Numbered from the stretch's first letter, positions 1-8,396 are shown. The stretch: 42,013 nucleotides of DNA from an uncultured Anaerolineaceae bacterium (GCA_937967805.1 CALBTC010000009.1:1-42013); one strand, 5' to 3'. Program-made: numbers and translations. Notes: generated by a model from the sequence alone, not told the origin.

Positions 1-94
1 ATAAAAGGAGAAAAAGTTGTGTGTCCTTGCGTGCTTTTTATTATACGGATGTCAACTATGCCGTAAATGGGATAATGGCACTAGTACGCCAGTC

Positions 95-156
95 ATCGGT
101 AATCGGTGAACGGTAAACAGTAATCGGTGAGCCGTAACCCGCCACCGATTACCGAT
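95..156. repeat. Inverted repeat of TAATCGGTGA-type words
   Basis: Bases 95-108 (ATCGGTAATCGGTG) are exactly complementary to 143-156, giving a 14-bp stem. Near copies of the same word (GGTGAACGG, GTAATCGGTGAGCCG, CACGGATTAC) fill the loop and right flank up to the stop codon of the minus-strand gene that ends at 177. The stem could act as a transcription terminator for that gene, but there is no clear U-run. It belongs to the group of word-repeat hairpins found in many spacers of this window. Confidence 0.75.
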
Positions 157-176
157 TACGGAATACCGACCACGGA

Positions 177-1331
177 TTACTTGCGGAACAGCTCACGCAC
201 AATAATTTCTCGCTGAATCTGGCTGGTGCCTTCGTAAATCTGGTAAATCTTGGCGTCGCGCATCAGCTTTTCTACGGGATACTCGGACATGTAGCCGTAG
301 CCGCCAAAGACCTGGACGGCATCGGTGGCGATCTTCATTGCCTTGTCGGCGGCGTACGCTTTGCCAAAGGCGGAGCTGAGCGTGTTGTTTTGCCCGGCAT
401 CGACGGCCCAGGCAGATTTCCACACCAGCAGCCGGGCCGCTTCTACTTCTATGGCCATGTCGGCAACCATGTGGCCGATGACCTGATGTTTCCAGATGGG
501 CTGGCCTTTCACCACGCGCTCTTTGGCGTAGCGAATGGCTTCATCCAGAGCGCGCTGCGCCACGCCCACAGCGCCGGCTGACGTAGGCGGACGGCTGCGG
601 TCGAACACTTTCATGGCGATGAGGAACCCTTTGCCTTCTTCACCCAGCAGATGGCTGGCCGGGACCTTGACGTTGTCGAAGATGACTTCGGCTGTATCAG
701 AGGCGTGCTGCCCCATTTTGTCGAACGGCTTGCCGACACTTACCCCTTCCCAGTCGCGATCGACCACAAAGCAGCTCATGCCGTTGTACCGCTGTTCGAT
801 GTCGGTGTAGGCGAACACGGTGTAAAAGTTGGCTACGGTGGCCCCGGTGATGAACGTTTTAGAACCGTTGAGGATGTAATGGTCGCCCTCTTTGCGGGCG
901 GTGGTTTTGATGCCGGCCACGTCGGAGCCGGCTTCCGGCTCGGTAAGACAGTAGCTGGCCATTTGTCCATCGGCTAAACGGCCGCAATACTCCTTCTTCT
1001 GTTCTTCATTGCCGGCAATAAGGATGGGCAAGATGGCCAGGCCGTTGACGCCCATCGCCGTGCTCATGCCGGAACAGCCCCAGGCGAGTTCTTCAGACAC
1101 CATGCATTCCTCGAACAGGCTCAGGCCGAGGCCGCCGTACTCTTCCGGCACGTTGAGCGTGGTGAAGCCCAGCTCCTGCGCTTTTTTGATGATGGGCCAG
1201 GGGTATTCGTGGGATTGATCATAATGTTCCGCAGCGGGAGCCATTTCATTGCGGGCGAAATCGCGGGCCAGCTGCTGGATCATCTTTTGTTCGTCATTGA
1301 GAGAAAAGTTGACTGTGTTGTTGCTGCTCAT
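177..1331 (-). CDS. Acyl-CoA dehydrogenase
   Basis: A 384-residue FAD-dependent acyl-CoA dehydrogenase of ordinary family length, which oxidises an acyl-CoA to the trans-2-enoyl-CoA and passes electrons to ETF. The N-terminal helical domain covers about 1-120. The first signature CLTEPEAGSD lies near 128-137, followed by the beta domain. The C-terminal four-helix domain carries QVFGGYGY and ends in IYEGTSQIQ. The glutamate of that motif, about residue 367, is in the position of the catalytic base of short- and medium-chain enzymes. The ATG start is supported by AGGAG 7 bases upstream. The exact chain length or branched substrate cannot be read from the sequence. Nearby acyl-CoA genes (a BAAT-like hydrolase and an acyl-CoA synthetase) fit fatty- or organic-acid metabolism, but no ETF or hydratase gene is present. 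Family call is firm; substrate is open. Confidence 0.95.
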   Translation of the reverse strand: MSSNNTVNFSLNDEQKMIQQLARDFARNEMAPAAEHYDQSHEYPWPIIKKAQELGFTTLNVPEEYGGLGLSLFEECMVSEELAWGCSGMSTAMGVNGLAILPILIAGNEEQKKEYCGRLADGQMASYCLTEPEAGSDVAGIKTTARKEGDHYILNGSKTFITGATVANFYTVFAYTDIEQRYNGMSCFVVDRDWEGVSVGKPFDKMGQHASDTAEVIFDNVKVPASHLLGEEGKGFLIAMKVFDRSRPPTSAGAVGVAQRALDEAIRYAKERVVKGQPIWKHQVIGHMVADMAIEVEAARLLVWKSAWAVDAGQNNTLSSAFGKAYAADKAMKIATDAVQVFGGYGYMSEYPVEKLMRDAKIYQIYEGTSQIQREIIVRELFRK

Positions 1332-1350
1332 TGTTTAGCTCCTTTCGATT

Positions 1351-1388
1351 TTTTAACGCAGAGGCGCGGAGGCGCAGAGAAAAATTTT
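1351..1388 (-). repeat. Leader repeat CTCTGCG...CTCTGCGTTAAA, copy 1
   Basis: Read on the minus strand, this is a run of CTCTGCGC / CTCCGCG words ending in CTCTGCGTTAAAA, immediately before the ribosome binding site of the acyl-CoA dehydrogenase gene. The same element, in the same orientation relative to the downstream gene, occurs at 8364-8396 (before the MEMO-family gene) and 27009-27062 (before gatB). Confidence 0.8.
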
Positions 1389-1391
1389 TAA

Positions 1392-1437
1392 TTCACAGAG
1401 TATGCAGATTGGCGCAAATTGCGCGCAGATTTTCTCG
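1392..1437. repeat. GCAGATT-type repeat with small palindrome
   Basis: The stretch holds CAGAGTATGCAGATT and GCGCAGATTTTC, related to the ATCTGTGAAAATCTGCG words seen at 7079-7113 and 8580-8621. Inside it is the exact palindrome GCGCAA-A-TTGCGC. It lies just downstream of the PRC-barrel gene on the minus strand and could help end its transcript. Confidence 0.55.
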
Positions 1438-1451
1438 ATAATGCTGTGAGG

Positions 1452-2096
1452 CTATTCGTTTTGTTCTTCCTCGTCTTCAGTTTCTGCATCTGTTTCGGTG
1501 GTTTCTGGTTCTTCAGTGGGCTCGATAAGTTCGGCCGTTTCTTGGGGTGTTTGCGGCAGGGCGGAGGGCGGCGGCTCGACCGGGGCGGCCTGGGCGGCGT
1601 CCGGGTTTTCGGCGCGGGTGAGATCGATGGTCATGACGCCATCTTCGCCGCCGGTGTCGATGACGGCCGTGCGCGGAATCGTCCCGTTTTTCTCGATGGG
1701 ACCTTCAACGTAGACGCGGGAGAGGGCAAAGCCGGTGATGTTCCCCTGTTCGCCCAAAATAATGTCGCCAATGGAGGCAACTTTGGTGCCGCCGGGGGTG
1801 TCTACGTCTCGCTTGCTTAGCTTGCTCAGGCGTACCCAGGCCACGCTTTCCGGCAGATCGCTTTCCTCGGCAATGACGTCGCTGGTGCGTACCAGAATGG
1901 CATCGATGCCAAAAACGACGACGTTTTCGCGGGTGATGAGGAAATGTTTTCGTTTAATAATCCCTTCGGAGCCCAGATAAATGCCGGTGATGTCCCTGAG
2001 TTCGCTGTCGATATAAATATCTTTGGCGCTGCCGAGGGAACGGCCGTCGGTCACACTAATAATTTGTTTGTTGACTAAATCTTTGCCTAAGCGCAT
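1452..2096 (-). CDS. PRC-barrel domain protein with acidic tail
   Basis: A 214-residue protein with two PRC-barrel-like units. The first, about 1-75, begins MRLGKDLVNKQIISV and includes GRSLGSAKDIYID; the second, about 85-155, includes VASIGDIILGEQGNITGFAL. PRC barrels are small beta barrels found in photosynthetic reaction-centre H subunits and in RimM, often mediating protein contacts. The last 55 residues are Pro/Glu/Thr-rich and very acidic, and are probably disordered. The start was placed at 2096, not at an upstream in-frame ATG (2132), because AAAGGGG lies about 8 bases before 2096 and the longer version would translate part of the spacer repeat. It is divergent from the lipoprotein gene at 2337. 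No membrane segment or catalytic motif is visible, so the role is unknown. Confidence 0.85.
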   Translation of the reverse strand: MRLGKDLVNKQIISVTDGRSLGSAKDIYIDSELRDITGIYLGSEGIIKRKHFLITRENVVVFGIDAILVRTSDVIAEESDLPESVAWVRLSKLSKRDVDTPGGTKVASIGDIILGEQGNITGFALSRVYVEGPIEKNGTIPRTAVIDTGGEDGVMTIDLTRAENPDAAQAAPVEPPPSALPQTPQETAELIEPTEEPETTETDAETEDEEEQNE

Positions 2097-2115
2097 GAGG
2101 TTGCCCCTTTCTTTG

Positions 2116-2228
2116 AGTTTGCAAGTATTCAAGTGTGCAAGTTTGCAGGTGAGCGAGTTTTCAGGTGCGAGAGGTGACTTGCACCTTGCATACTTGCCAC
2201 TTGCAAACTTTTATGACGCATTGCGTCT
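2116..2228. repeat. Inverted repeat of CAAGTTTGCA-type words
   Basis: AGTTTGCAAGT at 2116-2126 pairs exactly with ACTTGCAAACT at 2199-2209. Between them lie several variants (CAAGTGTGCAAGTTTGCAGG, CTTGCACCTTGCA, ACTTGCCACTTGC) that can pair imperfectly into one long hairpin. A second small stem, GACGCA-T-TGCGTC, follows at 2215-2227. The element fills the divergent promoter space between the PRC-barrel gene and the lipoprotein gene at 2337. Confidence 0.7.
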
Positions 2229-2336
2229 TTAGAAGATTATAGTGCGAGAGTGGGTTGGGGTAAAGTGGGGATTTTTACGGCAGCGGAACGGCCGTTTTGC
2301 GTTTATAATCGAATTATTGCCAAAAGGATCTGTGCC

Positions 2337-3701
2337 ATGATAAAAAATTTGTTAGCTCTACTGTTTTTACTAACGGCTATCATCTTGATCGGGTTGGGCT
2401 GTGACGGATCTGAGGGCACGCCTGAGGCAGCAACGATACAGGTTGATCCAACATCTGTGACAACTGCTACGGCCGTTCCCCAACCCACATCCCCTACCGA
2501 GCCCACCATCCTTGTTGACCCAGAAACTGCCCTGGCTGATGAACCGGTAGCGATTCAAGTACTGGGCCTGGAACCGGGGCAAACCATCACGCTGCGGGCC
2601 TTTATGCGGGATGATTACAGCCGAAAATGGGAATCCGAAGCCACTTTTGTGGCGGACAGCGCGGGCGTGGTAGATGTGACAACTCAGGTGCCCGTAAGCG
2701 GCACGTACGCCGTGATTGATCCGATGGGCTTATTTTGGTCGATGGTCCCCAAGGCATTAGCCGGTAGAAGCGCGGCGTTTTTCCGCAGTGATATGTCCCC
2801 GATTGTGGTCACCCTGACGGCCGAAAGTGACGGCGAAACAATTGGCACCTCTTACCTCAGACGTTTGCCCCTGGCAGAAGATGTGGAAATGTCAGCTGTG
2901 TCGGAGGATGGGTTGGTTGGTTTCTTCTTTGTGCCAGAGACGGCCGGGCCACTGCCGGCGTTGCTTGTTTTGGGCGGTTCAGACGGCGGGATGGATTTTT
3001 CTAAGGCAACGATGCTGGCTTCACATGGCTACGCCACACTGGCGCTGGATTACTTTGGCAATGAGCCGCTGCCGCTAAGTTTAACTGAAGTACCATTGGA
3101 ATATTTTGCAACGGCCGTTGCCTGGCTCAAATCACAAGAAATCGTCGATGACATAAAAATTGGTGTGGTTGGCACATCGCGGGGCGGAGAACTGGCCTTG
3201 CTCCTGGGGGCAAATTACCCTGAACTGTTTCGGGTGGTGGTTGGGTACGTTGCTAGTGGTTTGGTCAACGGCAATATCAGCAGTGACGGCGTGGGTGAAA
3301 AAGCGGCATGGACAATTGGCGGGGAGCCTGTTCCATTTAATGTTGGCAGTAATCGTGAAGAAGCCACGATTCCAGTGGAAAAGATTCAGGCCCCCGTCTT
3401 ACTCATTTCCGGCAAGAGTGATCGGTTATGGCCCTCAACTGCTTGGTCTGAAATTGCCATGAACCGGCTGGCAGAGAACAATCACCCTTACCCATACGAG
3501 CATCTGGCGTACAACAATGCAGGGCATTGGATTGGGGTGCCGCACTGGCCCACGACTGGCCGAGATTCAATCACCCATCCGGTAACCGGTGGCCAAATTT
3601 GGTTTGGCGGCACGGCTGAAGCCAATGCCTTTGCCAGCGCGGATTCGTGGGAGCATCTGCTGGAATTTCTGGAAAGCAACTTGGCTCAGAATGAGTCATA
3701 A
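2337..3701 (+). CDS. Lipoprotein acyl-CoA thioester hydrolase/BAAT-like alpha/beta hydrolase
   Basis: A 454-residue secreted lipoprotein. The signal peptide ends in LIGLGC, a lipobox, followed by a Thr/Pro-rich linker to about residue 55. A beta-sandwich region (about 60-170), resembling the N-terminal domain of acyl-CoA thioesterase/bile-acid acyltransferase proteins, comes next. The C-terminal half is an alpha/beta hydrolase of the BAAT_C/dienelactone-hydrolase type. The likely triad is Ser281 in GTSRGGE, Asp362 in SGKSDRLW and His397 in NNAGHWIG. Animal BAAT enzymes use Cys as nucleophile, so Ser points to hydrolysis. The ATG at 2337 was chosen over an upstream in-frame ATG (2250) because AAAGGAT precedes it and the signal peptide begins there. 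The anchored position suggests it acts on an extracellular ester or thioester, which is inference. Confidence 0.85.
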   Translation: MIKNLLALLFLLTAIILIGLGCDGSEGTPEAATIQVDPTSVTTATAVPQPTSPTEPTILVDPETALADEPVAIQVLGLEPGQTITLRAFMRDDYSRKWESEATFVADSAGVVDVTTQVPVSGTYAVIDPMGLFWSMVPKALAGRSAAFFRSDMSPIVVTLTAESDGETIGTSYLRRLPLAEDVEMSAVSEDGLVGFFFVPETAGPLPALLVLGGSDGGMDFSKATMLASHGYATLALDYFGNEPLPLSLTEVPLEYFATAVAWLKSQEIVDDIKIGVVGTSRGGELALLLGANYPELFRVVVGYVASGLVNGNISSDGVGEKAAWTIGGEPVPFNVGSNREEATIPVEKIQAPVLLISGKSDRLWPSTAWSEIAMNRLAENNHPYPYEHLAYNNAGHWIGVPHWPTTGRDSITHPVTGGQIWFGGTAEANAFASADSWEHLLEFLESNLAQNES

Positions 3702-3728
3702 TACAAGTCACAATCATGAAGCTGAGCT

Positions 3729-4376
3729 ATGAGACAAATGATGACAGATAAAACTTGGCAAGATATTTTGATGCACCCTGGCGCAGAAAAATTTGAGACA
3801 AAGTTGCAAAATCATGCCAGCGATGACGGCAGCGGATGGAATTGGTTATTCCTTTCTCTGCTAATAATGGCCTTGTTGAGGGGAACGGCCGTATTTTTTG
3901 CAGAACTGTGGGGCAATCGAATGGTCGGTTCGCGAGAAGTCTTATCGGTTGCACTTGCTGAGCGGCTCAGGCTTAACGTTGATTTATCTCAAGTTGTTGC
4001 CTTCAGCAGTTCGCCTCTGTTGGGGGCGTTCATCACTTTGGTGGGTTTGCTTGTCTTTACGCCGCTAATCATTTTGCTGGGATATCGTACAGCCTACGGT
4101 TTGGCGAAATTGATGGGTGGTGAAGGTGACTTCAAACAGCAATCCTTCCTGCTCAACGGCTTTTTACCACCAATTCTAATCTTTGTAGGATTTTTGGGCT
4201 TTTTAGGGACGTCAGGAGATGGCTTGATGCTTATATTCATTATTTATACGGCCGTTCCCGCATTTTACGCCTTGCAAGTTGTTCACAAAATTGCAAGGGC
4301 GAAAATAATCTTTTCTCTCTTCATTTCCTATTTTTTGGTCATTGTTGGTCTATTCCTTGTAAGCTTCATAATTTGA
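3729..4376 (+). CDS. Yip1-like multi-pass membrane protein
   Basis: A protein of up to 215 residues with a short polar N-terminus and about five membrane segments: near 40-60, 100-122, 140-160, 165-185 and 190-214. The segment GGEGDFKQQSFLLNGFLPP between helices resembles the conserved loop of bacterial Yip1-domain (PF04893) proteins, in which a G-G-x-G-x-F-x-Q turn precedes a proline-containing helix. ATG codons at 3729, 3738 and 3741 are all possible starts, and none has a strong Shine-Dalgarno sequence. It starts 27 bases after the lipoprotein gene and ends 13 bases before the acyl-CoA synthetase gene, so the three may share a transcript. No catalytic residues are visible; function unknown. 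Confidence 0.75.
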   Translation: MRQMMTDKTWQDILMHPGAEKFETKLQNHASDDGSGWNWLFLSLLIMALLRGTAVFFAELWGNRMVGSREVLSVALAERLRLNVDLSQVVAFSSSPLLGAFITLVGLLVFTPLIILLGYRTAYGLAKLMGGEGDFKQQSFLLNGFLPPILIFVGFLGFLGTSGDGLMLIFIIYTAVPAFYALQVVHKIARAKIIFSLFISYFLVIVGLFLVSFII

Positions 4377-4389
4377 TTGGACACAGAAT

Positions 4390-6504
4390 ATGAGTTTACC
4401 CGTTGATTACACACTACTTCCCTTTTTTGAGCCGCAAGGTATCGTGCTGGTGGGCGCGTCGCGCAACCCGATGAAGCTGGGTTTTGGCCTGGCGCGCAAT
4501 TTGGTGCAGAGCGGCTACGCGGGCGCGATCCATTTTGTGAATCCGGGTGGGGGGACGGTGCTGGAACGGCCGTTACACCCCACCATCGCCCACGTCCCCG
4601 ACCCCGTTGACCTGGCCGTGCTCCTGGTGCCCGCCCCCGCCATGCCCCAGGCCATCGCCGACTGCGGCGAGCGCGGCATTCGCGCCGCCATCCTGGCTGC
4701 CGGGGGCTTCCGCGAAACCGGTGCGGCGGGTGCGGCTTTGGAAGACGAATGTTTGCGCGTGGCGCAGCAGTACGGTATCCGCCTCATCGGGCCAAACTGC
4801 ATTGGTTTGCTGGATACGCACCTGCCGCTGGACACCACCTTTTTACCGCCGCCGGGTCCCACGCCGGGGGCAGTGGCCTTCATCTCCCACTCTGGTGCGA
4901 TTTGTGCCGCCGTTATCGACTGGGCGCGGGGGCAGGGGTTTGGCCTGTCGCGGCTGGTCAGTTTGGGCAATCAGATTGACGTGCAGGAGACGGATGTGTT
5001 AACGGCCGTTGCCGCCGATGCTTACACGCGAGTTGTCACTTTATATTTGGAAGGGGTGTCGGACGGTCGTCGTTTTGTGCAGGTGGCCGAACAGGTGTCG
5101 CGCGAGAAGCCGGTGCTGGCGCTGAAAGTGGGCCGCTTTGCCAGCGGGCAGCGCGCCGTCGCCTCGCACACCGGGGCGCTGGCCGGGCAGGAATCAGCCT
5201 TTGATGCGGCGTTTGCCCGGGCGGGCGTGATGCGCGCCGAAACCAGCGAGGAGCTGTTCGACTGGGCGCGGGCACTGGCCTGGTGCCCGCTGCCGCAGGG
5301 GCGACGTGTGGCCGTTTTGACCAACGCCGGTGGTCCCGGCGTCACCGCCGCCGACGCCCTGGAGGCGCACGATTTGCAGTTGGCAGTATTGACGCCTGAG
5401 ACTGAAGCGGCGCTGCGCAACGTTTTGCCGGAAGCGGCCAGTCTGCAAAACCCGGTGGATATGCTGGCTGGGGCCTCACCGGAACAGTACGCCACCTGCC
5501 TGCGAATTTTGTTGGAGGATGCGGGGGTGGACAGCGTGATGGTCATTTTGCCGCCGCCGCCGATGTACTCCGCGGGGGGCGTGGCCAAGGCGATGCTGCC
5601 GATTATTTACGCCACGGGCAAGCCGGTGGTGGTGGCCCTCATGGGTGAGAAGATGATTCAGGAGGCGGTGGAGCATTTTCGGGCGGCCAAAGTGCCGGAA
5701 TACCGCTTTCCCGAACGAGCCGCCGCCGCATTGGCAATTTTGTCCCGCCGTGCCGAATTTTTACAGACGGCGCAGACTAAACCGGAACGGCCGTGTCCCC
5801 AAGCTGCCAGTAAAGCGCAACAAATCCTGGCCGAAGTTGAGGCTGAACCGGGTGCTTTTTTGCCAACGGCCGTTTGCCAGCAACTGCTCACCGCCTACCA
5901 TATTTCCGTGCCCGGCAGTGGTTTAGCTACTACAGCCGACGAAGCGGTGGAAATTGCGCAGCAGGTTGGGCTGTCAGTGGCGCTCAAAATTGCCTCGGCC
6001 GACGTACCGCACAAGTCGGATGTGGGTGGGGTGGTTTTGAATGTGCGCACGGAAACGGCCGTTGCCGAAGCGTTTACCCAAATCATGAATGATGTGCAAA
6101 CGGCCGTGCCGCAAGCCAAACTCGATGGCGTTTTAGTCCAGCCGATGATCCCCGACGGGCAAGAGGTGATTGTTGGCGTGGTGCGCGATCCGCAGTTTGG
6201 CCCGGTACTGATGTTTGGCTCCGGCGGGGTGGAGGTGGAGGGCTTGAATGATGTCGCCTTTGCCCTGGCGCCGCTGACGCAAACTGAAGCCGAATCGCTG
6301 CTCAAAAATACCTGGGCGGGGCGCAAGTTGGCCGGTTACCGCAACGTGGCGGCTGGGGATGAAACGGCCGTGCTGCAAACCATCCTCCGCCTGGGCCAAC
6401 TCGCCGCCGACTGTCCCCAACTGGCCGAAATCGAAATTAATCCCCTGCGCGTGCTGCCCACCAACGCCCTCGCCCTCGATGTCCGGGCGCGCTTGGCTGA
6501 ATAA
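4390..6504 (+). CDS. Acetate/acyl-CoA ligase (ADP-forming), fused alpha-beta type
   Basis: A 704-residue NDP-forming acyl-CoA synthetase that would interconvert acyl-CoA + ADP + Pi with the free acid + CoA + ATP. Domains run in the usual fused order: CoA-binding Rossmann domain (about 10-135, with VLVGASRNP), succinyl-CoA-synthetase-like domain (about 145-290, with GPNCIGLLD and AFISHSGA), a second flavodoxin-like domain (about 300-450), and a C-terminal ATP-grasp domain (about 480-700, with ALKIASADVPHKSDVGG). His260 in ASHTGALAG fits the phosphohistidine of the family. The length is normal, and no acetyltransferase (GNAT) domain is attached, so this is the enzyme type and not a Pat-type fusion. 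It carries seven copies of the ACGGCCGT octamer. It could serve acetate production from acetyl-CoA or acid activation. Confidence 0.93.
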   Translation: MSLPVDYTLLPFFEPQGIVLVGASRNPMKLGFGLARNLVQSGYAGAIHFVNPGGGTVLERPLHPTIAHVPDPVDLAVLLVPAPAMPQAIADCGERGIRAAILAAGGFRETGAAGAALEDECLRVAQQYGIRLIGPNCIGLLDTHLPLDTTFLPPPGPTPGAVAFISHSGAICAAVIDWARGQGFGLSRLVSLGNQIDVQETDVLTAVAADAYTRVVTLYLEGVSDGRRFVQVAEQVSREKPVLALKVGRFASGQRAVASHTGALAGQESAFDAAFARAGVMRAETSEELFDWARALAWCPLPQGRRVAVLTNAGGPGVTAADALEAHDLQLAVLTPETEAALRNVLPEAASLQNPVDMLAGASPEQYATCLRILLEDAGVDSVMVILPPPPMYSAGGVAKAMLPIIYATGKPVVVALMGEKMIQEAVEHFRAAKVPEYRFPERAAAALAILSRRAEFLQTAQTKPERPCPQAASKAQQILAEVEAEPGAFLPTAVCQQLLTAYHISVPGSGLATTADEAVEIAQQVGLSVALKIASADVPHKSDVGGVVLNVRTETAVAEAFTQIMNDVQTAVPQAKLDGVLVQPMIPDGQEVIVGVVRDPQFGPVLMFGSGGVEVEGLNDVAFALAPLTQTEAESLLKNTWAGRKLAGYRNVAAGDETAVLQTILRLGQLAADCPQLAEIEINPLRVLPTNALALDVRARLAE

Positions 6505-6507
6505 ACT

Positions 6508-7026
6508 ATGAATATGGCGCCCCTCATAACACAATTCAGAGCACGTCACCGATGGATTGTTAAACCGTCATCCAGCGTGCAGTTACTATCCAATACACTT
6601 CATGACCCTTGGCTTACGATCCCAAAAAGTTTAATCGAATTCTATACCTCATGCGGCGGGATAGAGAACAGTATCTATCAGGACGAAGATTTACCTCTCT
6701 CGATTGTCACACCTGAAAAATTTAAGTGGGTGCCTGAGGAAATTCTGGGTAACGTTCTTGAAAAAGTACAGACGAATATCGAAGAAGAAATCTTCTGGAA
6801 CTGGTACATCATTGGTCGAGGTGATACGAATGAGTACGTAGCAATTGATCTTGCCCCGGAGCGGTTGGAGAAGTGTTACTTCTTTAATTTCTACCTTTTG
6901 GGTCAGAAAAACACAATGCCCCTCGTTGCCAATTCGCTGGAAGAGTTGTTGCAAGTGTTCCTTGAGGCTGTTGAAATAGGTGAAGCCTGGGATTGGCACA
7001 AATTAGGGCTTGGCTACGCTTGCTAA
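6508..7026 (+). CDS. SMI1/KNR4 (SUKH) family protein
   Basis: A 172-residue protein with the SUKH-1 pattern: LTIPKSLIEFYTSCGGIEN near 36-54 (the hydrophobic x-P-x-x-L-x-x-F-Y-x-x-x-G-G motif), a central YIIGRGDTNEYVAIDL near 95-110 and a C-terminal SLEELLQVFLEA. In many bacteria SUKH proteins are immunity proteins to polymorphic toxins; others are stand-alone. No toxin gene lies beside it, so that role is not shown here. It begins only 3 bases after the acyl-CoA synthetase stop, with no clear Shine-Dalgarno sequence. ATG at 6508 or 6514 could be used. It contains no ACGGCCGT octamer, and its codons are more AT-rich than those of the neighbour upstream, which fits acquisition. Confidence 0.8.
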   Translation: MNMAPLITQFRARHRWIVKPSSSVQLLSNTLHDPWLTIPKSLIEFYTSCGGIENSIYQDEDLPLSIVTPEKFKWVPEEILGNVLEKVQTNIEEEIFWNWYIIGRGDTNEYVAIDLAPERLEKCYFFNFYLLGQKNTMPLVANSLEELLQVFLEAVEIGEAWDWHKLGLGYAC

Positions 7027-7040
7027 CAAGGTGAATAACC

Positions 7041-7073
7041 AGACTACAAAAGTCTGCCAGACTTTGGTAGTCT
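7041..7073. terminator. Hairpin between convergent genes
   Basis: AGACTACAAAAGTCT at 7041-7055 pairs with AGACTTTGGTAGTCT at 7059-7073, a 15-bp stem with one mismatch and a 3-base loop. It lies in the 94-base gap between two convergent genes (SUKH and MEMO), so it may act as a bidirectional terminator. No U-run follows, and it may simply be another palindromic spacer repeat. Confidence 0.55.
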
Positions 7074-7078
7074 TCGGC

Positions 7079-7113
7079 ATTCAATCTGTGAAAATCTGCG
7101 TTAATCTGTGGAT
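7079..7113. repeat. AATCTGTGAAAATCTGCG word repeat
   Basis: Three near copies of the word AATCTGYG stand in tandem (AATCTGTGA, AATCTGCGTT, AATCTGTGG), directly before the stop of the minus-strand MEMO gene. Related words occur at 1392-1437, 8580-8621 and 25150-25185. Confidence 0.6.
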
Positions 7114-7120
7114 AGAAAAC

Positions 7121-8344
7121 TCACTCCAGCAGGATGCCGGCGATGGAGACGAGGGAGTGATCCTCGTCGTCGGCGGGACAGTGATCGTAGGCGACTTGAA
7201 TGCCTTCGCTGCCTTGCAGGTAGCGCAGCATGAGGTAGATGGAGGAGAAGCCGCACACTTTGTTGCGATCTTCTACGGCGGCGATCTGGTCGTAGAAGCT
7301 GGCGGCGTCGCCGCGAATGATGGCCTGGACGAGGTTATGGTCGGCCTGGCGCAGGGCGGCGCGGCGCGTGTCGTCCATAATATAGTCGTCGCCAAAGGCG
7401 GGGCCGACGTGGGCAAAATCGACCGAGGCAACGGTGAGCACTTTTTTGCCGGCGGTGGCGCGTTGCAGGGTGGTGACGGCCGTTCCCAACAATTCATCCT
7501 CTGCCGGATGATGCCCATTCATCACAAAATGGTGAAACGAACCGCATAAAATCGGCACCATCGGTTTGGGTTCGACGCCTGCCTGCTGGTAAATGTAGTG
7601 CAGCCAGACGGCCGAAAGCTCAATCGAATGCTCGCGGCGGTGGTGCAGCTCTTCGGCAAAGGCGGCTTCCTCGCCGATGGCGGCGGCCAGGGTGTCTACC
7701 AGTTCGGTGTCGGTGGGCAGAACACCGTAGGGGGTGGCGTACGGCTGGCGAGTGAGGGTAAAGGTGCCGGCGCCGCCGTTGTGGTCGGTGCCCAAAATAA
7801 TGACGAGATCGGCTTCGAGAACGGCCGTTTGCGCCCGCCGCCACACTTTGGAGTACACTTTGCCGCCCCGCTGGTAGTCGATGTGGGGGGAGATGATGGC
7901 TCTACCGCGCCACGGCTGCCAGCCGTTGAGCTGATCGGCACGGCCGTATTCCGCCAGCATCATCGTTAGCTGGTGTGGGTTGGCCGGATAGCTGAGGTCA
8001 GCCAGGGCCGGTACGCGAAACGGCTGGCTGCGGAACTCTTCTTGCTGCCGGGCCAGGGCCTGCCGGGCGCGCTCGTTGTCGAACAGGCAGGCAGCGTCTA
8101 GCTGGGCCAATGCCTGCTCGGTAATGGCAAAATCGAGCGGCTGGCCGATCTGCCGGCAAAATGCGGCGTGGATTTCTTGCGGGGTATGGCTACCGTCGCA
8201 AAAGAGGAGCAGCTGCGCCAGGGCGGGAGGCATCACCAACTGTTCGCCGGACAGTTCCAGCGGGTCGCGCAGGTACCACATTTGTTCACCCTGGTGATAC
8301 ACTGGTTGGAAATCAAGCTGGCGCAGGCGGGGTTTTTCGTCCAA
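7121..8344 (-). CDS. MEMO-family protein (AmmeMemoRadiSam system protein B type) with N-terminal extension
   Basis: A 407-residue protein. Residues about 1-110 form an extension with a PqqD-like/winged-helix look (LRDPLELSGEQLVMPPALAQ), and 145-405 form the MEMO fold. Metal-site candidates match the family: His154 in SPHIDYQRGG, His188 in GTDHNGG, His312 in SVDFAHVG and Cys364 in KVCGFSS. The MEMO family is related to extradiol dioxygenases; its bacterial reaction is not settled. In AmmeMemoRadiSam systems it sits with an AMMECR1 protein and a radical SAM protein, but neither is nearby. The start codon is TTG at 8344, chosen because CAAGGAG lies 7-8 bases upstream and no in-frame ATG is close. 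The leader repeat at 8364-8396 precedes that ribosome binding site. Confidence 0.9.
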   Translation of the reverse strand: MDEKPRLRQLDFQPVYHQGEQMWYLRDPLELSGEQLVMPPALAQLLLFCDGSHTPQEIHAAFCRQIGQPLDFAITEQALAQLDAACLFDNERARQALARQQEEFRSQPFRVPALADLSYPANPHQLTMMLAEYGRADQLNGWQPWRGRAIISPHIDYQRGGKVYSKVWRRAQTAVLEADLVIILGTDHNGGAGTFTLTRQPYATPYGVLPTDTELVDTLAAAIGEEAAFAEELHHRREHSIELSAVWLHYIYQQAGVEPKPMVPILCGSFHHFVMNGHHPAEDELLGTAVTTLQRATAGKKVLTVASVDFAHVGPAFGDDYIMDDTRRAALRQADHNLVQAIIRGDAASFYDQIAAVEDRNKVCGFSSIYLMLRYLQGSEGIQVAYDHCPADDEDHSLVSIAGILLE

Positions 8345-8363
8345 AAGATCGCTCCTTGAGAAA

Positions 8364-8396
8364 TTTAACGCAGAGGCGCAGAGGCACAGAGAAATT
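8364..8396 (-). repeat. Leader repeat CTCTGCG...CTCTGCGTTAAA, copy 2
   Basis: On the minus strand this reads CTCTGTGCCTCTGCGC then CTCTGCGTTAAA, followed by the AAGGAG and TTG start of the MEMO-family gene. Sequence, orientation and distance to the gene match copy 1 (1351-1388) and copy 3 (27009-27062). Confidence 0.8.
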
